A stretch of 64,000 bases of DNA. Origin: DASXMT01 sp963781305 (GTDB taxonomy: Bacteria > Actinomycetota > Acidimicrobiia > Acidimicrobiales > RAAP-2). Position 1 is the stretch's first letter. Every line of letters starts with the position of its first letter. Below are positions 1-8,656 of the stretch, piece by piece. The stretch covers positions 1,054,001-1,118,000 of the forward strand of contig CAWAFL010000001.1 in NCBI GenBank assembly GCA_963781305.1, in the 5' to 3' direction. The notes below the pieces were generated by a model. That model ran no database searches. It saw nothing but the letters and a program-made list of their open reading frames with translations, and had not been told where the DNA came from. The translations under genes and the position numbers were made by a program.

Positions 1-120
1 TCGGCGCCGGAGCTGGGTGCCTTCTCGCACATGCGTTCGCTGCTGGCCGGGGCGGCCAGTTCCGATCGTCGGGCTCGGGGTGCGTGCACGGTTGCCTCCA
101 TCGTGGCTGCGGTTAGATGA
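1..120 (+). CDS. possible 3' end of an unidentified gene (partial)
   Basis: An open frame runs from the window edge to TGA at 118-120 and encodes about 39 residues ending VASIVAAVR. Third positions are mostly G or C, as in real genes here. It would converge on the CoA-transferase and overlap its stop by a few bases, which is common between convergent genes in this window. The fragment is too short to assign to a family, and it could be chance coding. Confidence 0.3.
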   Translation, partial: SAPELGAFSHMRSLLAGAASSDRRARGACTVASIVAAVR

Positions 121-1315
121 TGCCCGCCGCCCGGAGGCGGGCGACTCGGTCAGGATCAATGCCCAGCAGGTCGCCGTAGACGGCGTCGTTGTCTGCGCCC
201 AGCCGGCGGCCCAGGTAGTCGATTCGCCCAGGGGACTCGGAGAGCTGGGCCACGGGGGCCTGTACGGTCATGGGGCCGAGGTCCGAGTCGTCGACCCGGA
301 CGAAGGTACCGCGAGCCACCAGGTGTTCGTCGGCCAGGAGCTGCTCGGCGTCGTAGATGGGCGCCGCTGCCACCTCGGCCTCGAGGAAGACCTTCATGGC
401 CTCGTCCAACGAACGCTTCGCCACCCAATCGGCGACGAGCTCGTCCACTTCGATCCCCCGCTCCTGGCGACGCACGGGGTCCACGTAGTCGGGGTTCTCG
501 GCCAGATCGGCGCGGCCGATGGAACGGTAGACGCGCACGACGATGTTCGACGACGCGCTCGAGATGGCCAGCCACTTGTCGTCGGCGGTGCGATAGGCGT
601 TGCGGGGGGCGCTGGCCGGGAGCCGATTCCCCTCCCGGGTCGGGGTGATGCCCAGCTGATCGAAGGCGAGGGTCGAAGACTCGATGAGGCGGGCCAAGGG
701 CTCCACCAGGTTGACGTCGACGAGCTGGCCCCCACCCCCGTGCAAGTCACGGTGGTAGAGGGCCATCATCACCGCCCACGTGGCCGACTGGGCGGCAACG
801 CCGTCAGCCAGCATGAAGGGAGGGAGCGTCGGCGGACCGTCGGGCTGCCCTGTCACCTGCGCGAACCCGCTCGTCGCCTCGGCCAGGGTGCCGAAGCCGG
901 GCCGATCGCTGTGGGGACCACCCCGTCCGTAGCCGCTTATATGCAGCATCACCAGCTCCGGGTGCTGGGCGTGGACCGACCGGTAATCGAGACCCCACCG
1001 GGTCAGCGCGCTGGGCCGGTTCCCAACCACCAGGACATCGCTGACGGCGAGCAGCTGATGGAACAGTTCCTGGCCCTCGACCTGCCGCAGGTCGAGGGTG
1101 ATACAGCGCTTGTTCCGGCTGACGCTCTTCCACACGAGCCCGACGCCGTCCTTGCGGTGGCCCCAGGTGCGCAGGGGATCGCCAACGCCGGGTTGCTCGA
1201 CCTTGACGACGTCGGCGCCGAACTCGCCCAGAGCGGTGGCCACCATGGGCCCGGCGACCAGCGTCGCGGCGTCGACCACGCGAAGCCCGTGCAAGGGCCC
1301 GCGGCACTCAGCCAT
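113..1315 (-). CDS. CaiB/BaiF family CoA-transferase (family III)
   Basis: This 400-residue protein probably transfers CoA between a thioester donor and a carboxylic acid in the cytoplasm. It opens with the family's Rossmann start (GLRVVDAATLVAGPM, then LGEFGADVVKVEQP). The catalytic aspartate is seen in FMLADGVAAQ, about 13 residues before the helix ending YHRDLHGGGGQ. The length is normal for a single-copy family member. I chose the ATG at 1315: it overlaps the upstream monooxygenase stop by 8 bases, and the longer frame upstream of it lacks family sequence. The overlap implies translational coupling in a minus-strand operon with the monooxygenase and amidohydrolase. The acyl substrate cannot be read from the sequence. 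Confidence 0.9.
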   Translation of the reverse strand: MAECRGPLHGLRVVDAATLVAGPMVATALGEFGADVVKVEQPGVGDPLRTWGHRKDGVGLVWKSVSRNKRCITLDLRQVEGQELFHQLLAVSDVLVVGNRPSALTRWGLDYRSVHAQHPELVMLHISGYGRGGPHSDRPGFGTLAEATSGFAQVTGQPDGPPTLPPFMLADGVAAQSATWAVMMALYHRDLHGGGGQLVDVNLVEPLARLIESSTLAFDQLGITPTREGNRLPASAPRNAYRTADDKWLAISSASSNIVVRVYRSIGRADLAENPDYVDPVRRQERGIEVDELVADWVAKRSLDEAMKVFLEAEVAAAPIYDAEQLLADEHLVARGTFVRVDDSDLGPMTVQAPVAQLSESPGRIDYLGRRLGADNDAVYGDLLGIDPDRVARLRAAGII

Positions 1316-2663
1316 GACGTGCGCATTCGGGGCGGGCCAGCCCGAGGTTGTCGCGGAGCGTGGTGCCGGCGTAGCGGTCGCGGAACACGCCACGTCGCTG
1401 GAGCTCGGGCACGACGAGTCGGACCACATCCTCGTAGGCGCCGGGCGAGTGGGTGGCGGCAATCACGAACCCGTCGCATGCGCCGGTGTTGAACCACTCC
1501 TCCATCTGATCGGCGACATCGGGGCCGGTACCGACGAAGCGCGGACCCTGCAGCAGGGTGGCCCGGTGGCCGGCGAGGTCGGCGAGCGTTACCGTGTCTC
1601 CGCCGATGTGCTTGCGGAGGTTCTGCACCAGCCCTCGGATACCCGAGACCGACTCGATGACCTCGTCGGGGATGGGTGAGTCCAGGTCGAAACCCGACAA
1701 GTCGTAGTTCATCAGCTCGGAGAGCAGGGTCACCGAAGCCATGGGGTCGATGAAGTCGTGGAGGAACATCTGTTCACGTTCTTCCGCCTGGGCCGTCGAT
1801 TCACCTACGACCGTGTAGGCCATCGGCAGCATCTTCACCGAATCAGGGTCACGCCCGAACTCACCGATGCGATCCTTTTGGTCCTTGTAGTGGCTCCGGG
1901 CCCCCTCGATGCCGGGGTCGCCGGTGAAGATGACCTCGGCCCACCGGGCGGCGAAGTCCCGGCCCCGCCCGGACGAGCCCGCTTGGAGCAGGACGGGTCG
2001 GCCCTGTGGCGAGCGCGGGACGGTCAAGGGGCCGCGGACCCGGAACCAGTCACCCTCATGGTTCAGCTCGTGCACTTTGTCCGGATCGGCGAACACACCG
2101 TTGACCCGGTCGAGCACGAGGGCGTCGTCCTCCCAGGTGTCCCACAGCCCGGTGGCCGCCTCGAGGAACTCGTCTGCCCGGTCATAGCGTTCGTCGTGGC
2201 CGAGCACCTGATCGACGCCGAAATTCTGCGCTTCGCTGTCGTTCACCGAGGTCACCACGTTCCATGCCGCCCGGCCGCCGCTCAGATGGTCGAGGGTGGC
2301 GAACGTTCGGGCCACATGGAACGGCGAGTAGTACGTGGTCGAGTAGGTGGCGCCGAGCCCGATCGACTGCGTCGCCCCGGCTATGACCCCGAGCACGATG
2401 CTCAAGTCGAGCTTGACGGGACGGGCACCGTGGTGAACCGCCTCGCCCACCGACCCGGCGTAGATACCGGGCATGGCCAGGCGATCGTCGAAGAACATCA
2501 TGTCGAAGCGGCCCTCTTCGAGGATACGGCCCAGCTTGGCGTAATAGCTCGCAGTGAGAAACCCGTGCTCGGTGGCCGGGTGGCGCCACGACCCTGCGTA
2601 GACGGTGGCATTCCCCGCCTGCATGAAACCCACCAACGACATCTGTTTCACCGGGCTCACCAT
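1308..2663 (-). CDS. NtaA/SnaA/DszA-type flavin-dependent monooxygenase (LLM class)
   Basis: This 451-residue luciferase-like monooxygenase belongs to the branch that includes nitrilotriacetate monooxygenase A and DszA. These enzymes use FMNH2 from a separate reductase to oxidise C-N or C-S compounds or other small molecules. Branch features visible are FDMMFFDDRLAMPGIY near residue 55, GLGATYSTTYYSPFHVAR near 102, and the SGGRAAWNVVTS segment near 130. Full length is usual for the branch. ATG 2663 has a GAGAG-like ribosome site; an in-frame ATG seven codons later is also possible. The gene lies 24 bases after the amidohydrolase and overlaps the CoA-transferase start, so the three are probably co-transcribed. 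Substrate unknown. Confidence 0.88.
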   Translation of the reverse strand: MVSPVKQMSLVGFMQAGNATVYAGSWRHPATEHGFLTASYYAKLGRILEEGRFDMMFFDDRLAMPGIYAGSVGEAVHHGARPVKLDLSIVLGVIAGATQSIGLGATYSTTYYSPFHVARTFATLDHLSGGRAAWNVVTSVNDSEAQNFGVDQVLGHDERYDRADEFLEAATGLWDTWEDDALVLDRVNGVFADPDKVHELNHEGDWFRVRGPLTVPRSPQGRPVLLQAGSSGRGRDFAARWAEVIFTGDPGIEGARSHYKDQKDRIGEFGRDPDSVKMLPMAYTVVGESTAQAEEREQMFLHDFIDPMASVTLLSELMNYDLSGFDLDSPIPDEVIESVSGIRGLVQNLRKHIGGDTVTLADLAGHRATLLQGPRFVGTGPDVADQMEEWFNTGACDGFVIAATHSPGAYEDVVRLVVPELQRRGVFRDRYAGTTLRDNLGLARPECARHG

Positions 2664-2687
2664 GACTCTCGTTGCGGCGTCTGACGG

Positions 2688-3986
2688 TCAGGCTTCAGCG
2701 GCCACGGCGCGGAGCGCCCGGCGACGGAATCCCTCGAGCTTCTCGTCCGGCGTGCGTATCCGCGTGCTGCGGGACACGGTCGACACGTCGTGGCCGCGGT
2801 CCCGTTGGCGAAGGGCGCCCACCGTCGCCTCCTCTCTGGGCACGTGGACGAAGGGGTCGAACGAGTACCAGCGCATGGCGTTCTGGTGCGTCATCTTGGC
2901 GATCTCGGAGTCGGGGACGGCATTGGCGACGAACACGTCGTGCAGCTCCTCGGGTGCCGTGGGCCACATCGAGTCACTGTGGGGGTAGTCAGCCTCCCAG
3001 GCCATGTTGTCGATGCCGATCCGGTGGCGCAGCTCGACCCCCACCGGATCGCTGATGAAACAGGTGAGAAAGTGCTCCCGGAACACCTCCGAGGGAAGCC
3101 GGTCCCCGAAGTCCTGCAGGGTCCAGGCCCGGTGCATCTCATAGGTGCGATCGACACGGTCGAGGAAGTACGGGATCCACCCGGTACCACCTTCGGACAG
3201 TGCCACCCGCAAACTGGGGTATTTCTTCAGCACCCGTGACCACAACAGATCGGCCGCGGCGGATTGGATGTTCATCGGCTGCAGGGTGATCATGACGTCC
3301 GGGGGCGAGTCGACCGCCGGGATCGACAGGCGTCCGGACGAGCCCAGATGAATCGAGAGCACGGTCGCGGTGTCACAACAGGCCTTCCACACCGGGTCCC
3401 AATACTCGTCGTGAAAACTGGGGTAGCCCAGAGCGGCCGGGTTCTCGGTGAAGCTCAGCGAGTGACAGCCCTTGGCCGCGGTACGGCGCACCTCGTCGGC
3501 TGTCTCTTCGGGGTTCCAGATGGCAGGAACGGCCATGGGGATGAAACGACCGGGATGGGATCCGCACCACTCGTCGATGTGCCAATCGTTGTAGGCCCTG
3601 ACCAGGGCAAGGGAGAGGTCGCTGTCGTCGGAGTAGAACGTCCGGGCGGTGAAGGTCGGGAAGGACGGGAAGTTCATCGAGGCCAGGACGCCACCGGCGT
3701 CCATGTCCTTCACCCGCTCATCGACGTCGTAGCAGCCGGGGCGCACCTCGTCGAGGCTCTGCGGCTCGAGGCCGTATTCCTCCTTGGGTCGGCCGGCCAC
3801 CGCGTTGAGAGCCGCCGTCTCCAATACGAGGTCGCCGAACTTCCAGACGTCGGAGCCTTCGTCGTTGCGGACGAGCTTGGGCGCTCGATCCTGGTACTTG
3901 GCCTCGAGGTGGTGGACGAACAGATCAGGCGGCTCGATGATGTGGTCATCCACGCTGATGAGGATGAAGTCGTTGGTGTCAACCAT
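2688..3986 (-). CDS. ACMSD-like metal-dependent amidohydrolase (amidohydrolase 2 family)
   Basis: A 432-residue TIM-barrel protein of the amidohydrolase 2 (ACMSD-related) family, which hydrolyse or decarboxylate small acids with one divalent metal. The N-terminal strand reads SVDDHIIEPPDLF, so the usual HxH is H-x-x-E, which is typical of this subgroup. Other metal or active-site candidates are IHLGSSG in mid-protein and ADYPHSDSMWP near residue 330. A paralogue with roughly half the residues identical lies at 26526-27803, including the strings VRAYNDWHIDEWCG and VRRTAAKG. The two share a sequence element just upstream of their starts. It is first in a minus-strand operon with the LLM monooxygenase and CoA-transferase. 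The reaction is not known. Confidence 0.88.
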   Translation of the reverse strand: MVDTNDFILISVDDHIIEPPDLFVHHLEAKYQDRAPKLVRNDEGSDVWKFGDLVLETAALNAVAGRPKEEYGLEPQSLDEVRPGCYDVDERVKDMDAGGVLASMNFPSFPTFTARTFYSDDSDLSLALVRAYNDWHIDEWCGSHPGRFIPMAVPAIWNPEETADEVRRTAAKGCHSLSFTENPAALGYPSFHDEYWDPVWKACCDTATVLSIHLGSSGRLSIPAVDSPPDVMITLQPMNIQSAAADLLWSRVLKKYPSLRVALSEGGTGWIPYFLDRVDRTYEMHRAWTLQDFGDRLPSEVFREHFLTCFISDPVGVELRHRIGIDNMAWEADYPHSDSMWPTAPEELHDVFVANAVPDSEIAKMTHQNAMRWYSFDPFVHVPREEATVGALRQRDRGHDVSTVSRSTRIRTPDEKLEGFRRRALRAVAAEA

Positions 3987-4017
3987 GTCTTGGCTCCGAG
4001 AATGAAGTTATCGCTTG

Positions 4018-4030
4018 CGTAGAACGTAGC
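4018..4030 (-). promoter_or_regulatory. element shared by the two amidohydrolase paralogues
   Basis: On the minus strand GCTACGTTCTACG lies 31 bases upstream of the amidohydrolase start at 3986. A near copy, GCTACGTTACG, precedes the paralogue at 26526-27803. TACGTT fits the TAnnnT pattern of an actinobacterial -10 box, so this may be a promoter core; an operator is the alternative. Confidence 0.35.
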
Positions 4031-4071
4031 TTACTGCAGCCTTTCGTCACGGTCCTTCCTAAGCACGGTTG

Positions 4072-4827
4072 TCAGGTGTTGCGGCCCCCGTTCACCCCGA
4101 TCACCTGTCCGGTGACATAGCTGGCCTCCTCGGAGACCAGGAACGAGCAGGCGTATGCGATGTCCTCCGGCTGGCCGGCGCGCCGGACCGGCGTGCGTCC
4201 GGCACTGTCCTCCACCGTTCCCCCGAGCAGGCCCCGTTCCTCGGATGCGCGCAGCATCGGCGTGTCGACCATGCCCGGCGGGATGGTGTTGACCGTGATG
4301 CCCTTGGGCCCGAGTTCGAGGGCCAGCGCCTTGGTAAAGCCGATGAGTCCCGCTTTGGACGTCACGTAGTGGACCATGTAGGGCTGACCGGACTGCGCGC
4401 TGGACGAGGAGATGTTGACGATCCGTCCCCAGCCGGCCTCCACCATGCCGGGTACGACCGCCTGGGTGCAGTAGAACGGCCCGTTGAGGTTCACCTCCAT
4501 GATCCGGTTCCACTTCTCGTCGGAGATGTCCATGAACTGCTTGAACCCACTGACGCCGGCGTTGTTCACCAGGACCAGCGGCGGACCCATCTCGGTTTCG
4601 ACCCTGCGGACGGCGGCGTCGACCTGGGCCCGATCGGACACGTCAACGCCGCCATAGGCCGCGCTGGTCGATCCCTGACCGGCTATCTCGCCGGCTACCC
4701 TCTCGGCGGCCTCAGGGTTGAGGTCCATCACGGCGACGGCGTGGCCCTCCCCGGCCAAGCGGGTGGCGATCGCCCGCCCGATTCCCGACCCGGCGCCGGT
4801 GACGATCGCCACTCGGGGGGTACTCAT
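4072..4827 (-). CDS. short-chain dehydrogenase/reductase (FabG/BadH-like)
   Basis: A 251-residue classical SDR that should oxidise or reduce a hydroxyl/keto group on an acyl-CoA or alicyclic compound with NAD(P). It shows the nucleotide motif TGAGSGIG near residue 10, NNAGV near 90, the active serine in NISSSSAQ near 140 and the YVTSK tyrosine-lysine pair near 155. Asp in VMDLN after strand 2 favours NAD(H). The C-terminus GVNGGRNT is typical. It stands 85 bases upstream of the amidohydrolase and probably leads that transcription unit. An inverted repeat at 4962-4980 lies upstream of its start. The closest general match by motif is the 3-hydroxyacyl-CoA or hydroxycyclohexanecarboxyl-CoA dehydrogenase type. 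Confidence 0.9.
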   Translation of the reverse strand: MSTPRVAIVTGAGSGIGRAIATRLAGEGHAVAVMDLNPEAAERVAGEIAGQGSTSAAYGGVDVSDRAQVDAAVRRVETEMGPPLVLVNNAGVSGFKQFMDISDEKWNRIMEVNLNGPFYCTQAVVPGMVEAGWGRIVNISSSSAQSGQPYMVHYVTSKAGLIGFTKALALELGPKGITVNTIPPGMVDTPMLRASEERGLLGGTVEDSAGRTPVRRAGQPEDIAYACSFLVSEEASYVTGQVIGVNGGRNT

Positions 4828-4961
4828 CGGATGGCCTCCAGGCGGGCAGCGGTCGTGGTCATGGACATCGGTCCTCCGTTCGATCAGGCGCGGGCGATGG
4901 TCGACGCCGCGTCATGACGTGCCCTCCCTGGCCCCCGGATCGTGCATCCTACGAAGGGGAC

Positions 4962-4980
4962 GTTCTCGCGTCAAAAGAAC
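4962..4980. promoter_or_regulatory. inverted repeat GTTCT-N9-AGAAC (candidate operator)
   Basis: GTTCT and AGAAC are separated by nine bases (GTTCTcgcgtcaaaAGAAC) about 135 bases upstream of the SDR start at 4827. The same arms at the same spacing recur at 9424-9442. Dimeric TetR- or GntR-type repressors bind sites of this shape, but no regulator gene is seen in the window. Confidence 0.4.
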
Positions 4981-5005
4981 ATTGTTTTCACGCCGAGCGC
5001 ACGGA

Positions 5006-6136
5006 TCAAAGCGGCTCGTACTCGATGGTGATCGACGGGCTGGTGGGCAGGGCCTGGCAGGTCAGGACCCAACCTTCCTCCAACTCCTCAGGGGTCAGCG
5101 CGTTGTTGACCCGCATGCTCGCTGTACCTTCACGGATCAGAGCCATGCACGTGGCACAGCTGCCCGCTTCGCAGGAGTAGGGCGCCGGCAAGCTCGCCCG
5201 ACGGGCCGTCTCGAGCACCGTGTCACCGGCGTGATAGGCGATCTCGTTCTTCTTGCCCCGGAGGATCAAGACGACCCGCTCAGGAGGGCCAGCATCGGAG
5301 CCGCCGGCCTCGGGTGCGCCGGCCTCCGGCACCTCGGCCGCCAGCACATCGGCCGCCCCAGCCTCAACGAAGGCCAGCGGTCCAGGTTGACCGGCCGTTT
5401 CGAAGCGCTCGACGAAGATGGCTTCGGGGTCGACACCGATTGCGAGGAGCGTACCCTCGACCAGGTCCATGAACGGTCCCGGGCCGCAGATGTAGAAGTG
5501 GGCGTCGAGGTGTCCCTCGACGAATGCCGTGATGGCCGGAGCATCGATGAAGCCCCCGTCGAGGTCGAAATGGTGCTGCAGCTCGAATCGCTCAGGATGC
5601 CTCGCCTGCAGGGTGTCCAATCCCTCGCCGAAGATGACAGAGCCCGGGTCCCGGTTGGCGTAGAGGAGGCGTACGGACCGTCCGGTCGCGGCCAGCACGC
5701 TCTTGGCAATCGACAGCACGGGTGTCACCCCGCTGCCCCCGCAAAAAGCAATGATCGGCTGTTCGGCCGGCGCGGCGCAGAACGTGCCCATCGGGGCGGT
5801 GACCTCCAAGGCGTCGCCGGTGGCCACGTGGTCGTTGAGCCAGTTGGAGACCAGACCACCGGGCACGCGCTTGACCGTGACCACGAGGTCGTCGTCCGTT
5901 TCCGGAGCACTCGACATCGAGTAGCACCGGGCGTGATCCCCCCCGCCCACGTGCACTCGGAATGTGCAGAACTGGCCGGGTCGGTACCGGAACGCCTCTT
6001 GGAGTTCGCTCGGGACATCAAGGATGAGCGAGCGCGTGTCGTCGGTTTCCTGGACGATTCCCTTGACCCGGAGGGTGTGATAGCCGTGCCGGCGCACGAC
6101 CTCGGCCCGCTCAGCCACCAGGACCGGCCAGGTCAC
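5006..6136 (-). CDS. KshB/PaaE-like ferredoxin-NAD(P) reductase with C-terminal 2Fe-2S domain
   Basis: A 376-residue electron-transfer protein with an FAD-binding barrel, an NAD(P) domain and a plant-type ferredoxin domain, in that order. RYRPGQFCTFRV and ARCYSMSSAP (residues 50-80) bind FAD. GGSGVTPVLSIAKSVL and ICGPGPFM are NAD(P)-site motifs. The cluster ligands are seen in CEAGSCATCMA plus a cysteine near VLTCQ. Such proteins feed electrons from NAD(P)H to Rieske oxygenases (KshA) or multicomponent monooxygenases. An Ala/Pro/Glu-rich linker of about 30 residues separates the reductase from the ferredoxin domain and is longer than usual. No Rieske partner lies in the window, so the acceptor is unknown; P450s or an enzyme elsewhere are possible. 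Confidence 0.9.
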   Translation of the reverse strand: MTWPVLVAERAEVVRRHGYHTLRVKGIVQETDDTRSLILDVPSELQEAFRYRPGQFCTFRVHVGGGDHARCYSMSSAPETDDDLVVTVKRVPGGLVSNWLNDHVATGDALEVTAPMGTFCAAPAEQPIIAFCGGSGVTPVLSIAKSVLAATGRSVRLLYANRDPGSVIFGEGLDTLQARHPERFELQHHFDLDGGFIDAPAITAFVEGHLDAHFYICGPGPFMDLVEGTLLAIGVDPEAIFVERFETAGQPGPLAFVEAGAADVLAAEVPEAGAPEAGGSDAGPPERVVLILRGKKNEIAYHAGDTVLETARRASLPAPYSCEAGSCATCMALIREGTASMRVNNALTPEELEEGWVLTCQALPTSPSITIEYEPL

Positions 6137-6267
6137 GCACGAGAACGCGCCTTGCTCTCACCTGGGCGAGCGTACCACGCTGGCGAAAATGCCATTCTCA
6201 TCCGCGGTGCACGCCGACAGAGCTCACGGGGTGGCCCCGGCTTGTCCCCAAGCCCTTTGCTACGATA

Positions 6268-6280
6268 ACGCACGTTGCGT
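6268..6280. promoter_or_regulatory. 13-base palindrome between divergent genes
   Basis: ACGCACGTTGCGT is a perfect palindrome with 5-base arms around CGT. It lies about 130 bases from the reductase start at 6136 and 60 bases from the amidohydrolase start at 6340. The position between divergent genes suits an operator, but nothing shows which protein binds it. Confidence 0.3.
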
Positions 6281-6339
6281 ACGTCGAGAAACGATGTTGC
6301 GCCTGGGGGAAACGCTTCTACCGTATCGAAGGGGTCCAC

Positions 6340-7590
6340 ATGCCACGACCACCGCAGCCTCCCATCCACCTGGTCAGCGCGCGGATGGTGGACATCGAGA
6401 GCGGCCAGCTGGTGCAACCCGGCGACCTGCTCATCGAGGGCGATCGCATCGTCGGCGTCTCCCCTGCCACCGTCCCCGCCGACGCCCTGGAGATCGACCT
6501 CGGGGACGTGACCCTGCTGCCGGGGTTGATGGACATGGAAGTCAACCTGGTCATGGGTGGGCCCAACCATGCCAGCCCGTTGGTCCCGGTTCAGGAGGAT
6601 CCGGCGCTTCGGACCTTGCGCGCCGTGGCCAATGGCCAACGCACGCTACGCGCCGGCTTCACGACGGTACGAAATCTCGGGCTGTTCGTGCAGACCGGTG
6701 GCCTCCTGCTCGATGTCGCCCTCATGAAGGCCATCGACATGGGCTGGGTCGACGGCCCGCGTATCGTTCCTGCCGGGCACGCCATCAGCCCCACCGGAGG
6801 CCACCTCGACCCCACCATGTTCCAGGCCTTGGCCCCGCACGTGCTGCCGCTCACCGTGGAGGAGGGCATCGCCAACGGTGTGGCCGAGGTTCGCAAGGCC
6901 GTCCGCTATCAGATCAAGTACGGAGCGCGGGTGATCAAGGTCGTCGCCTCGGGTGGGGTGATGTCGCATACCGGGCCGGCCGGTGCCCGGCAGTACTCCA
7001 TCGAGGAACTGGAGGCGATCGTCGACGAGGCCCACCGCGCCGGCCTGAGGGTGGCGGCCCATTGCCACGGCGACGAGGCGGCCCGTGTCGCCGTCGAGTG
7101 CGGTATCGACTGTCTCGAGCACGGCTCGTTGATGAGCGACGAGACCCTCGACCTGCTCGTGGAGCGGGGCACGTACCTGGTGGCCACCACGTACCTTGCC
7201 GATGGCATGGACACCTCACACGCCGCCCCCGAGCTTCAGGCCAAGGCCGCCGAGGTATTCCCACGAGCAAGGAAGACCATCAGCAAGGCCATCGAGCGCG
7301 GCGTCCGCGTCGCCTGCGGCACCGACGCACCTGCCATCCCCCACGGCCGAAACGCCAAGGAGTTGATCGCCCTGGTCGAGCGGGGCATGACCCCGCTCCA
7401 GGCCCTTCGAGCCGCCACTACCGTGGCTGCCGATCTGATCGAGGTCGATGACCGGGGACGCTTGGAGGTTGGCCTTCTGGCCGACATCATCGCCGTCCCC
7501 GGCGACCCGCTCACCGACATCTCCGTGACCGAATCGGTCCGTTTCGTCATGAAGGGCGGGCTGATCTACCGCCACGAGGGTGGTTCGTAG
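6340..7590 (+). CDS. imidazolonepropionase-like amidohydrolase with altered HxH motif
   Basis: A 416-residue member of the amidohydrolase group that includes prolidase-like Xaa-Pro dipeptidases and imidazolonepropionase. The composite barrel is visible: an N-terminal beta-sandwich (residues 1-60), the barrel start LLPGLMDMEVNLVMGG, a lysine segment RVIKVVASGGVMSH near 200, HCHGDEA near 235, CLEHGSLM near 256 and ACGTDAPAIPHG near 325. The second histidine pair and the aspartate are kept. However, the first metal motif, normally HxH after PGLID, reads E-V-N. I believe related proteins share this variant, so it may be a subfamily trait and not damage. ATG 6340 follows an AAGGGG ribosome site. 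The gene stands alone on the plus strand. Substrate unknown. Confidence 0.85.
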   Translation: MPRPPQPPIHLVSARMVDIESGQLVQPGDLLIEGDRIVGVSPATVPADALEIDLGDVTLLPGLMDMEVNLVMGGPNHASPLVPVQEDPALRTLRAVANGQRTLRAGFTTVRNLGLFVQTGGLLLDVALMKAIDMGWVDGPRIVPAGHAISPTGGHLDPTMFQALAPHVLPLTVEEGIANGVAEVRKAVRYQIKYGARVIKVVASGGVMSHTGPAGARQYSIEELEAIVDEAHRAGLRVAAHCHGDEAARVAVECGIDCLEHGSLMSDETLDLLVERGTYLVATTYLADGMDTSHAAPELQAKAAEVFPRARKTISKAIERGVRVACGTDAPAIPHGRNAKELIALVERGMTPLQALRAATTVAADLIEVDDRGRLEVGLLADIIAVPGDPLTDISVTESVRFVMKGGLIYRHEGGS

Positions 7591-7642
7591 TACTGCCTGC
7601 CACTCCCCTCTCGGTCATCGTCCCGGACGGACCGGGCAGCAC

Positions 7643-8596
7643 TCAGATCGAGTCGATGATCGATGCGATGTAGTCGCGCGTGCGCCGCGACGACGCCAGC
7701 TTGTCCTCTCGGCTTGCGCCGATGGGCACGACCCGCAATGACACGTCGGTAGCACCCGCATCGGCGAACGACCGCAGCCTCTTCTCGATCGTCGCCTCGC
7801 TACCGGCGGCGAGAATGTCACCTACGGACCGGGCCTCGCCGTGGTCGAGCAGCTTCTGGTAATTGGGCGAGATCTCCGACTCAGACAGCACCCGGTTTGC
7901 CCGGTCGATGGCCACATCGACCTCGTCGTCGCCGCACAGGCAGATGGGGACCCCGGCCACGATCCGCGGCGGCCGGCGGCCGGCGGCCTCTGCGGCGCGA
8001 TTGATCGTGGGGGCCACGTGTGACCCGATGGCCCGCTCATCGGCCAGCCAGAGGATGGTGCCATCGGTGCGCTCGCCGGCCAAGCGGAGCATCATCGGAC
8101 CCAAGGCGGCGATCATCACCGACGTTGGCCCAACGTCGGTGATATCCATCGGGTTGTGCACCCGGAACATCTCGTTCTCGACGTCGACCATCGCCGGCCC
8201 GGCCAGTGCCGGATCGAGGACGTCGAGATAGCAGCGCATCGTGGCCGCGGGACGCTCGTAGGGCAATCCCAGCATCTCGTCGATGATCCAGTGGTGGGAC
8301 ACACCCAGACCCAAGGTCAGGCGGCCGTCGCACGCCGCTTGCGTCGACAGCGCCTGGTGGGCCAGCGCGATCGGATGCCGAGGCTGCACCGGGACCACTG
8401 CAGTCCCGATCTCCACCCGGGAGGTGTGCACGCCGATCAACGTGGCCGCGGTCAAGGCATCGAAGTCGTCGGGGATCTGCGGCACCCAGACCGACGCCAG
8501 TCCGGCATGCTCCGCCCACTGGGCATCAGCCAGCATGCGCTCGATCTTGGTGCCATAGCGGCCCCGCTCCGGGCCGACCATTACGCCGATCCGCAT
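7643..8596 (-). CDS. LLM class F420-dependent oxidoreductase
   Basis: A 317-residue luciferase-like TIM-barrel protein of the F420-dependent type (F420-dependent reductase/dehydrogenase family). The start MRIGVMVGPERG, the segment VEIGTAVVPVQPRHPIALAHQA near residue 62 and CDGRLTLGLGVSHHWI near 88 are characteristic, and GLGVSHHW is usually seen in F420-binding members. It would transfer a hydride between F420 and an alcohol, ketone or enoyl compound. The single minus-strand gene lies 60 bases upstream of a carboxymuconolactone-decarboxylase-like gene's 3' end, so the two probably share a transcript. The cofactor is inferred from family; FMN use cannot be excluded. Confidence 0.85.
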   Translation of the reverse strand: MRIGVMVGPERGRYGTKIERMLADAQWAEHAGLASVWVPQIPDDFDALTAATLIGVHTSRVEIGTAVVPVQPRHPIALAHQALSTQAACDGRLTLGLGVSHHWIIDEMLGLPYERPAATMRCYLDVLDPALAGPAMVDVENEMFRVHNPMDITDVGPTSVMIAALGPMMLRLAGERTDGTILWLADERAIGSHVAPTINRAAEAAGRRPPRIVAGVPICLCGDDEVDVAIDRANRVLSESEISPNYQKLLDHGEARSVGDILAAGSEATIEKRLRSFADAGATDVSLRVVPIGASREDKLASSRRTRDYIASIIDSI

Positions 8597-8656
8597 TGAT
8601 GACCAGCCTTTCCATCGATGGGCCCGTTCTTCGTCACGGGTTGCATCCGAGGGCCC

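Noticed and set aside
17..1492. Long plus-strand open frame of 491 codons over the CoA-transferase gene
   Set aside because: Its amino acids have no family features, and the opposite strand encodes a clear CoA-transferase; long antisense frames are common in high-GC genes.
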